Shown piece by piece: positions 58,474-64,000 of a stretch of 64,000 nucleotides of DNA. The notes under the pieces are model-generated. The model was not told the DNA's origin. It made no database searches and was given only the letters and a program-made list of their open reading frames with translations. Source of the DNA: Amycolatopsis lurida (lineage in GTDB: Bacteria > Actinomycetota > Actinomycetes > Mycobacteriales > Pseudonocardiaceae); contig NZ_FNTA01000004.1 in assembly GCF_900105055.1 (NCBI RefSeq), forward strand, positions 248,001-312,000, given 5' to 3'. Position numbers and translations under genes: made by a program. Each line of letters opens with the position of its first letter. Positions within the stretch are counted from its first letter, which is position 1.

Positions 58474-59250
58474 TCACGAGGAGTACCGAGGCACGACCCG
58501 GTAGACACGGAGGTCCTTCGGGGTCCCCTTGGCGCGGAAGCTCCGGCGCGGTCGCACGGTCACCGCGCCGGGGTCCAGCTCGTCGACGACGCTTCCGCTG
58601 GCCAGGACCTCGTCGCCGTCGGCGGCGGCCATGATGCGGGCGGCGATGTTCACGTCGACACCGAGGTAGTCGTTGCCGACCCGCCGAGGATTCCCTCGAT
58701 GCAGCCCCGCGCGCAGGTGCGGGAGATAGCCCTCGGCCTTGATCACACTCACGGCGGAGCACGTCTCGTAGGCGGCGTTCACCGCCTCGCCGGGGTCGGC
58801 GAACACGGCCATCACGCCGTCGCCGAGGCCTTTCACGATGCTGCCGCGATGCCCGGTGACGATCGATTCGGTCACCTCGGCGACCGAACGCAGCAGCTCC
58901 AGCACCCGCTCGTCGCCCGCCTGCAACGCCCAGGTCGAGAAGCCGACCAGATCGGTGAACAGCACCGTGATGCCGTCCGCGGACACCGGCGGCGCGCCGG
59001 ACCGGCGGACGGCCTGCCAGGCCTGCACGGCGGCCAGCCCCAGCTCACGGGTGGCGCTGGGCCGGTCCGCGCCCGCCTCGGCGAGCAGCCGGGCGAGCCG
59101 GTCGGACGAGCGGCCCGTCGACGGAGCCAGCGGGTCACCCGGGACCAGCCTGCGGAGGAACCGCGCCCCGCGCACCAGCTCGCCGCGCTGATCCGTCGCG
59201 CGCAGGAACCTGCGGGTCCGGAGATGCCACGGCTCGGGTCGTTCGGTCAC
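58474..59250 (-). CDS. Class III adenylate/guanylate cyclase-domain protein
   Basis: This is a 258-residue soluble protein. The N-terminal 85 residues are basic and helical. The cyclase catalytic domain follows (about 93-255): metal Asp100 in Phe-Thr-Asp-Leu-Val-Gly-Phe-Ser, the second Asp144 in Gly-Leu-Gly-Asp-Gly, Lys140 for base recognition, and the transition-state pair Asn201/Arg205 in Val-Asn-Ile-Ala-Ala-Arg. All key residues are present, so it should be active, most likely on ATP. There is no membrane or sensor domain that I recognise. GTG 59250 is preferred, with AGGGT upstream; GTG 59289 is possible. Confidence 0.85.
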   Translation of the reverse strand: MTERPEPWHLRTRRFLRATDQRGELVRGARFLRRLVPGDPLAPSTGRSSDRLARLLAEAGADRPSATRELGLAAVQAWQAVRRSGAPPVSADGITVLFTDLVGFSTWALQAGDERVLELLRSVAEVTESIVTGHRGSIVKGLGDGVMAVFADPGEAVNAAYETCSAVSVIKAEGYLPHLRAGLHRGNPRRVGNDYLGVDVNIAARIMAAADGDEVLASGSVVDELDPGAVTVRPRRSFRAKGTPKDLRVYRVVPRYSS

Positions 59251-59484
59251 GATCAAGACCCTAGCCCGCTCGCCCCGGGTCCGGCGCACCTGTCACCGAG
59301 GTGACAAGAATGCGGGCGCCGTTTCCCCTTTACTCCACCGCATGACAATTCACGAACTCGCCATTCCGCATACGCGTGACAAGATCGAAGCGTAAAGAAA
59401 ACGCGAGAGATCTTTTCCTTTCCTCGTTGGTGACTTTCCACCTACATTCGCTTTCGAGCCCATTCAACGACGAAAGGACCTGAC

Positions 59485-60081
59485 ATGACGGAAACCCTCG
59501 TACGGAAGGGTGTTCGGCGGTTCTGCGCGGCCGGGATCGCGGCCGCGGTCGCCGGAACGGTCATGCTCGCCGCGGCGGGAACCGCTGCCGCCGTCGAAAA
59601 GAATCTCACGTACAAGGGCGGCTTCCCCATCATCGGCGACCAGAAGGTGGCGGTGGTCGTCAAGGCGGAAATCCCGGCGGCCGCGAAAGCCGGGGAGCCG
59701 GTTTCGGTACCGTTCACCCTCGACGTCGACGCCGGTCAGGCCGCGGGCGACGGGCTCCGGCTGGTCGGCGCCAAGAAGCTCTCCGGCACGATCGGCTCGA
59801 AGGTGAACATCGCGCTCGGTGAGCAGAAGATCTCGATCCCCATCGAGCTGCCGATCCCGGACACCGAGGTGCCCGCCGAAGGACCGCTCAAGTTCACCGC
59901 GGAAGGCAAGGTCGACTTCACCATCCCCGCGGGCACCCCCGCCGGTGAGGCGACCAGCAGCGTGGACGCCGCGGCGACCTCGCATATCGTCACCGACAGC
60001 TCGCTCGGCGAGTTCGACGTCCAGCTCGCGCTCGACCCGCCCGACCAGGACGCCGTCCTCGGCAAGACGACCGTCAGCTGA
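59485..60081 (+). CDS. Secreted DUF6801-like protein
   Basis: This is a 198-residue secreted protein. The signal peptide covers about 1-36 (ending Gly-Thr-Ala-Ala-Ala). The mature part is a regular beta-rich domain with alternating hydrophobic residues: Asn-Leu-Thr-Tyr-Lys-Gly-Gly-Phe-Pro-Ile-Ile-Gly, Pro-Phe-Thr-Leu-Asp-Val-Asp, and Val-Asp-Phe-Thr-Ile-Pro-Ala-Gly. It looks like the DUF6801 type found in actinomycete exoproteins. There are no Cys or visible catalytic residues, so a structural or binding role is likely. GAAAGGA precedes the ATG. Nothing else is seen in the 234 bases upstream except a less GC-rich tract. Confidence 0.75.
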   Translation: MTETLVRKGVRRFCAAGIAAAVAGTVMLAAAGTAAAVEKNLTYKGGFPIIGDQKVAVVVKAEIPAAAKAGEPVSVPFTLDVDAGQAAGDGLRLVGAKKLSGTIGSKVNIALGEQKISIPIELPIPDTEVPAEGPLKFTAEGKVDFTIPAGTPAGEATSSVDAAATSHIVTDSSLGEFDVQLALDPPDQDAVLGKTTVS

Positions 60082-60086
60082 ACCCC

Positions 60087-60121
60087 CGTCTTCCCCCGGC
60101 TCGCCGAGCCGGGGGAAGACG
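60087..60121 (+). terminator. Terminator after the DUF6801-like gene
   Basis: Arms of 16 bp (60087-60102 and 60106-60121) close on a 3-nt GCC loop 5 bases after the stop. It insulates the MerR-type promoter that starts immediately afterwards. Confidence 0.85.
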
Positions 60122-60125
60122 CGTC

Positions 60126-60156
60126 TTGACCTCCAGCGCACTGGAGGTCGCAAGCT
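60126..60156 (+). promoter_or_regulatory. MerR-type promoter with 19-base spacer and dyad
   Basis: The -35 TTGACC (60126-60131) and -10 CAAGCT (60151-60156) are separated by 19 bases, longer than the usual 17. The spacer is filled by the perfect dyad GACCTCCAG/CTGGAGGTC (arms 60128-60136 and 60141-60149). This is the classic layout of MerR-family activators, which twist an overlong spacer. Transcription would start at or next to the ATG at 60164, giving a leaderless mRNA. Confidence 0.75.
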
Positions 60157-60163
60157 GTCGATC

Positions 60164-60979
60164 ATGTGGATTTGCGACAGGTGCGGTATCGAACATCCCG
60201 CCACCCCCGAGCCTCCCCGGTGCGTTCTCGACCGCGGCGAGGTCGGCATCGAAGAAGCAGGCGATCTCGGCGCGCACACCGGCCGCTGGTGGACGCACGA
60301 GGAACTGATCTCCGTGCCGCACAAGACCTTGCACCGGGATCACGGACGTGGCCTGCACAGCATCAAGCGGGAGCCGAACTTCGCGATCGGGCACTGGTCG
60401 TTCGTCGCGGTGACCCCGGCGGGCACCCTGCTCTGGGATCCGCCGTCCTGGTTGGACACGGAAGTGCTCGACGTCGTGCGCGGGCTCGGCGACGTCGCCG
60501 TGATCGCCACCAGCCACCCGCACATGTTCGGCGCCCAGCTCGGCTGGAGCCGCGCGCTGGGCGGGGTTCCGGTGCTGGTCAACGAACGCAACCGCGAATG
60601 GCTGCCCGCCCCCGATCCGGCGTTCGAGTTCTGGGACGAGCACGTGGAACCCTTGCCCGGCCTCGAACTCGTCCGGCTCGGCGGGCATATGCGGGGCAGC
60701 GCCGTGGCCAGGACACCGGACGGCAGCATCCTGGCCGGGGACACGATCTCGGGTGGGCTCGCGCCGAACTGGGTGTCGTTCCAGCGCAACTTCCCCAAGC
60801 ACATCCCGCTGTCGGGCGCCGTGGTCCGCCGCATCGTCGACCGGCTCGACGAATTCTCCTACGACCGGCTCTACACCCTCGGCGGCGACACCATCGACCA
60901 GGATGCCCGCGCGGTGGTGCGCCGAAGCGCCGAAACCCATATCCGGTGGGTGAACGGCGACTTCGACCACCTCACTTGA
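60164..60979 (+). CDS. Metallo-beta-lactamase-fold hydrolase under a MerR-type promoter
   Basis: This is a 271-residue cytoplasmic MBL-fold protein. It opens with a Cys pair in Cys-Asp-Arg-Cys-Gly (residues 4-8). Candidate metal ligands are Thr-Ser-His-Pro-His (HxH), Leu-Gly-Gly-His-Met, and Ala-Gly-Asp-Thr-Ile. The usual HxHxDH is reduced to HxH with no following DH, so the site is not standard. The start is fixed by the promoter 8 bases before it, which leaves no room for a leader. MerR control suggests a response to drugs, metals, or reactive aldehydes. The last 8 bases overlap the convergent MFS gene. Confidence 0.8.
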   Translation: MWICDRCGIEHPATPEPPRCVLDRGEVGIEEAGDLGAHTGRWWTHEELISVPHKTLHRDHGRGLHSIKREPNFAIGHWSFVAVTPAGTLLWDPPSWLDTEVLDVVRGLGDVAVIATSHPHMFGAQLGWSRALGGVPVLVNERNREWLPAPDPAFEFWDEHVEPLPGLELVRLGGHMRGSAVARTPDGSILAGDTISGGLAPNWVSFQRNFPKHIPLSGAVVRRIVDRLDEFSYDRLYTLGGDTIDQDARAVVRRSAETHIRWVNGDFDHLT

Positions 60980-62285
60980 TCGCGCGTTTGTCCTTGCCGC
61001 GGAAGGTCAACGCGATGGCCCCCGCCATCGCCATGAAGAACGCGACGGCCCACATCCCGGCGCGGAAGCTCCCGGTCACCCCCTGCAGCCAGCCGGTGAG
61101 ATAGGGGCCGACGAAGCCCGACAGGTTACCGAAGGAGTTGATCAGGCCGATCCCGGCGGCGGCACCGACTCCGGTCAGGAAGGCGTTGGGCAGCTGCCAG
61201 AACACCGGGATCGCGGTGAACACGCCGACCGCGCAGAGGGTCACCGCGACCATCACCCACAGCGGCGAACCGAGATACAGCGCGGCGGCGATCGCGACCG
61301 CGCCGACGAACGCGGCGATGGCGACGTGCCCCGCCCGTTCGCCGGTGCGGTCGGAATGCCGCGCCCACAACACCATGGCGACGGCGGCCACGGCGTACGG
61401 GATCGCGGTGATCAGCCCGATCTCCACGATGGTGTAGTTGGTCTGGAACTGTTCCTGGAAGCCCTTGATCACCTGCGGAAGGAAGAACGCGAGCACGTAG
61501 AGGCCGAAGATGATCCCGAAGTAGACGGCGCTCAGCGCGAGCACACGCGGATCGGTCAGCGCCGATCGCGTGCTCACCTCCTTGCCGACCTCGCGGACGT
61601 CTTCCGCGTCGATGGCCGACTGCAACGCCGTGCGTTCCCGCGGCGTCAGCCATTTCGCGTCCTTCGGCTTGCTCGGCAGCAGGAAGAACACCGCCACCCC
61701 GAGCAGGATCGAAGGCACCCCTTCGGCGAAGAACATGAACCGCCAGCCCGCGTCGAAGCCCAGCACACCGTCACCGTGCTTGATGAGCAGGGAGGAGACC
61801 GGGCTGCCGATGACCGAAGAGAGCGGCACCGCGAGGAAGAACAGCGCGACGATCTTGGCTCGCTGCTTTCGCGGGAACCAGTAGGTCAAGTACAGGATGA
61901 TGCCGGGGAAGAACCCGGCCTCGGCGATCCCGAGCAGCACCCGGACGATGTAGAAGCTGACCTCGCCCTGGATGAACGCGGTGGCCGAGGCGACGATGCC
62001 CCAGGTGACCATGATCCGCGCGATCCAGATCCGGGCGCCGACCTTGTGCAGGATCACGTTGCTGGGCACTTCGAAGAAGAAGTACCCGACGAAGAACAGG
62101 CCCGCGCCGAGTCCGTAGGCGGCCGAGCTGATGCCGAGGTCCGCGTTCATGGTGAGCGCCGCGAACCCGACGTTGACCCGGTCCAGATAGTTGAGCAGAT
62201 AGAGCAGCCCGAGTAACGGGACCAGCCGGATCATCGCCTTGCGCACCGCCGGGGCGGTGGACACCTCTGCCGTCTGTTCGTCCAT
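60972..62285 (-). CDS. MFS transporter, anion:cation symporter (ACS) type
   Basis: This is a 437-residue major-facilitator protein with 12 helices. The ACS family pattern is clear: Leu-Asn-Tyr-Leu-Asp-Arg-Val-Asn-Val-Gly-Phe-Ala in helix 1, Phe-Phe-Phe-Glu-Val-Pro-Ser-Asn in helix 2, and Ile-Ala-Glu-Ala-Gly-Phe-Phe-Pro-Gly in helix 4. Relatives import organic anions such as phthalate, hydroxyphenylacetate, tartrate or glucarate. No catabolic genes flank it, so the cargo is open. It is convergent with the MBL gene. Confidence 0.9.
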   Translation of the reverse strand: MDEQTAEVSTAPAVRKAMIRLVPLLGLLYLLNYLDRVNVGFAALTMNADLGISSAAYGLGAGLFFVGYFFFEVPSNVILHKVGARIWIARIMVTWGIVASATAFIQGEVSFYIVRVLLGIAEAGFFPGIILYLTYWFPRKQRAKIVALFFLAVPLSSVIGSPVSSLLIKHGDGVLGFDAGWRFMFFAEGVPSILLGVAVFFLLPSKPKDAKWLTPRERTALQSAIDAEDVREVGKEVSTRSALTDPRVLALSAVYFGIIFGLYVLAFFLPQVIKGFQEQFQTNYTIVEIGLITAIPYAVAAVAMVLWARHSDRTGERAGHVAIAAFVGAVAIAAALYLGSPLWVMVAVTLCAVGVFTAIPVFWQLPNAFLTGVGAAAGIGLINSFGNLSGFVGPYLTGWLQGVTGSFRAGMWAVAFFMAMAGAIALTFRGKDKRAIK

Positions 62286-62306
62286 CCGCGGGAGTGTAGA
62301 GGGCGA

Positions 62307-63152
62307 TCAGAACAGCGGAGGCAGGAACGCACCGAAGTTTCCGCCGGCGGCCCGATCGGCCGGATCCGGGTCCACCTGAACCGAGTCGGGGTTCCGCGGG
62401 TCGTAGGTGACCTTCACCGTCGAGCCGCGGGCGGGGGCCTGCAGCGGCGGAGTGATCATCGTCGTGATGACGGTCCGCTCGCCGTCGTCCGTGGGGAACC
62501 GGACCTGCACGGTGAACCTGGGATTCCCCATCACCCAGATGTTCGTGAACTCGACGCCGAGCACCTCTCCGAGCACCTGCCTGCCGGTCTGAGCGAGTGC
62601 CTGCGCGCGGTCGTCCGCCTCCGCCTTGGTGACGAACGCCCGTCCCAGCACCATGATCATGACCAGCGCGGTCACCCCGGCCACCGCCGGAACGAGGTAC
62701 GGCTCGTAGTAGACGATCCAGTCCACCTCGGTCCACGGTTCGGACGGCAGCCGCTTCCCCACCGCCTCGGGCGGCGTCCAGGACGGGATCGCGACGCCGC
62801 TGCCCAGCGCGATGCCGAGGGACGCGGCGAGACTGCTCGCCCGGAAGCCGATGCCCATCCCGCGCAACGACATCCCGCCGCCCCACAGCATCGCGAACCC
62901 GAGTGACGAGGCCACCGTGATCGAGACGCTGAAGAACAGGACGAGCGAAACCGCCGGGCCCGCGTCGGGCCCCCACGCGTCGACGCGGTTCAGCGACATC
63001 AACCGGAAGCCGTCCAGCAGCCCGAGGGCGCCCGACCAGCCCACCGCCGCCCAGGCGAGCGTCGTCGGCACGCCGAGCAGCCAGAGCCGCAGACCGGGGC
63101 GGCGGGCCTGCCGGGGGTCTCCCGGCAGGCCGAACTCGAAGGTCCCGAACAT
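62307..63152 (-). CDS. Membrane protein with DUF3592-like domain
   Basis: This is a 281-residue membrane protein. Predicted membrane segments lie near residues 22-47, 66-90, 104-122 and 155-172. The C-terminal half is extramembrane and has beta-rich segments (Phe-Thr-Val-Gln-Val-Arg-Phe-Pro-Thr, Gly-Ser-Thr-Val-Lys-Val-Thr-Tyr-Asp-Pro-Arg-Asn-Pro), the typical ending of DUF3592-like domains. The function is unknown. It lies 10 bases downstream of the next gene, which has a similar domain, so the two probably form one unit of unknown purpose. Confidence 0.75.
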   Translation of the reverse strand: MFGTFEFGLPGDPRQARRPGLRLWLLGVPTTLAWAAVGWSGALGLLDGFRLMSLNRVDAWGPDAGPAVSLVLFFSVSITVASSLGFAMLWGGGMSLRGMGIGFRASSLAASLGIALGSGVAIPSWTPPEAVGKRLPSEPWTEVDWIVYYEPYLVPAVAGVTALVMIMVLGRAFVTKAEADDRAQALAQTGRQVLGEVLGVEFTNIWVMGNPRFTVQVRFPTDDGERTVITTMITPPLQAPARGSTVKVTYDPRNPDSVQVDPDPADRAAGGNFGAFLPPLF

Positions 63153-63162
63153 CGCCTGCCGC

Positions 63163-63690
63163 CTAACCGATCGGGCCGAACACGGCGATCTTCGCCGGGT
63201 CGGCGGGGTCGACGCGGGCTTCGTGGCGGGTGCCCGGCGCGTACTGCTGAATCGTCGCCAGCGGCGCGATCAGCTGCGTCACCGTCCGGTAGGTGGTGCC
63301 GTCGGCGCGGGTGACCTCGAGCGTCGCGGTGTACTGCGCCTGCCCGGCGATCCTCCGGCCGGTCGGCTCCAGCTCGCGGACCACCAGGGTGGCGGGCTCG
63401 CAGGTGTCGTAGAGCCGCCGCAGTTCGGTGCCGTAGGCCTGGAGTTCCTGCTGCTGACGCAGTTGCTCGTCCATCGGCAGCGCCAGGAACGCCGCCATGT
63501 CCGGGTCGGCGTTGAGGCTCCGGAAGGCCTGCGCGGCCAGCTGCGGCGTCGGCAGCTGCGGGGTGATGTCGTGCCCCTGCGCGGCGGCGGCCTGCCGGAA
63601 CTGTTCCGCGTGGCGGTGGAAGTCCTGCTCACCCCGCGCCATGCCCTGCTGTGTCGCGTCGTTGATCTTGTCGCGGATCTTCTTGAACAT
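63163..63690 (-). CDS. Small conserved-type protein of unknown function
   Basis: The 175-residue protein begins with a charged helix (Met-Phe-Lys-Lys-Ile-Arg-Asp-Lys-Ile-Asn-Asp-Ala) and has a Gln-rich, helical first half. The second half is beta-type and ends in Tyr-Ala-Pro-Gly-Thr-Arg-His-Glu-Ala-Arg-Val-Asp-Pro-Ala-Asp-Pro, a short version of the same ending as the neighbouring DUF3592-like protein. There is no signal peptide or membrane helix. GGCGGCACCC precedes ATG without a strong ribosome site. It was probably derived from the same domain family by duplication. Confidence 0.65.
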   Translation of the reverse strand: MFKKIRDKINDATQQGMARGEQDFHRHAEQFRQAAAAQGHDITPQLPTPQLAAQAFRSLNADPDMAAFLALPMDEQLRQQQELQAYGTELRRLYDTCEPATLVVRELEPTGRRIAGQAQYTATLEVTRADGTTYRTVTQLIAPLATIQQYAPGTRHEARVDPADPAKIAVFGPIG

Positions 63691-63748
63691 CGGGTGCCGC
63701 CTTTCGCCGTGTCGTTCGTGCTGGACACAGCTTCGGCGGGCCGTCCCG

Positions 63749-64000
63749 CTACCGAACCCAGGTTTTCCCGTCGTCGGTCGCGTCGAGGCAGGTCAGCGGC
63801 GCCCAGAAGACCGGTGAGGCCGCCGGTTCGGGCTGTTCGCGCCAGCGAGCGAGCCGGGTCCGCTGCCAGGCGCACAGTTCGGTGACCGGATCGTCCCCGG
63901 CGAGCGCGGTGTCGACGGCGATGACGAGTTCGGACATCGGGTCCGAACCGGGCACCGCGGCCGAAGTCGGCAACGCCCAGACCGTGGCGGCGACCAGTCC
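63749..64000 (-). CDS. C-terminal part of a membrane-anchored protein
   Basis: Only the last 83 codons are in the window; the start lies beyond base 64000. The reading frame begins in a hydrophobic run (Gly-Leu-Val-Ala-Ala-Thr-Val-Trp-Ala-Leu) that looks like a membrane segment. A polar tail with Cys-Ala-Trp, Phe-Trp-Ala-Pro-Leu-Thr-Cys and a final Lys-Thr-Trp-Val-Arg follows. A TTG at 63973 could start a short protein, but the continued open frame argues for a longer one. I do not recognise a family. Confidence 0.55.
   Translation of the reverse strand, partial: GLVAATVWALPTSAAVPGSDPMSELVIAVDTALAGDDPVTELCAWQRTRLARWREQPEPAASPVFWAPLTCLDATDDGKTWVR

Overview
The window reads as chromosomal DNA of a high-GC actinomycete. 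GC-rich third positions, many GTG starts, many LacI/TetR/LysR regulators, DUF222-HNH and CGNR-type proteins, sugar ABC importers without their own ATPase, Tat and Sec secreted hydrolases and a mycothiol-enzyme-like protein all point that way. Pseudonocardiales, and Amycolatopsis in particular, is my best guess. That is inference from gene style, not from a marker gene: I found no rRNA, tRNA, CRISPR array, transposase, phage gene or replication origin.

Layout. 0-6 kb: a cut-off cupin, a secreted tannase/feruloyl-esterase-like enzyme, a secreted S1 protease with a chitin-binding-like tail, a small sigma factor coupled to a LysR regulator, and two small exported proteins. 6.0-6.8 kb: a gene-free block packed with short palindromic repeats. 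6.8-17.9 kb: a polysaccharide-use locus with a divergent 2-hydroxyacid dehydrogenase, a sugar ABC importer, a GH29 fucosidase, a PL6-type lyase, a LacI repressor, a TIM-barrel isomerase, an SGNH esterase and a membrane Ser/Thr kinase whose outer domain looks like a CBM2 cellulose-binding module. 17.9-30.5 kb: regulator/enzyme pairs (LacI-flavoprotein, TetR-hydrolase), an aryl-CoA ligase, a DUF222-HNH protein, an MFS transporter with an M20 peptidase, LysR, and an FAD oxidase. 30.6-45.3 kb: a secreted GH2 enzyme with two LacI-type operators, a DUF885 peptidase, a hydroxyisobutyryl-CoA-hydrolase-like protein, a SWIM protein with a SNF2 helicase, MarR/TetR pairs, and an exported carotenoid oxygenase.

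45.3-52.5 kb holds the most interesting unit. It is a tightly coupled minus-strand operon of five genes: SWIM zinc-finger protein, a protein of unknown family, VWA protein, MoxR-type AAA+ ATPase and a large DUF5682-type protein. The order and parts resemble the uncharacterised yehLMPQ genes of E. coli. Most junctions overlap by 1-4 bases, so the proteins are probably made in fixed proportion and act together: ATPase plus VWA as a remodelling pair, SWIM as a nucleic-acid or protein adaptor, and DUF5682 as a possible effector.

52.5-64 kb: HAD dehalogenase-like, CGNR regulator, exported intradiol dioxygenase, a second S1 protease, an iodotyrosine-deiodinase-like nitroreductase, a GH109-like enzyme, a nucleotide cyclase, a DUF6801-like secreted protein, a metallo-beta-lactamase-fold enzyme behind a MerR-type promoter, an MFS transporter and three poorly known genes, the last cut by the window edge. 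Several families of short palindromes recur between genes (17.8, 24.3, 24.4, 55.8 and 58.3 kb). They look like dispersed intergenic repeats rather than individual terminators.
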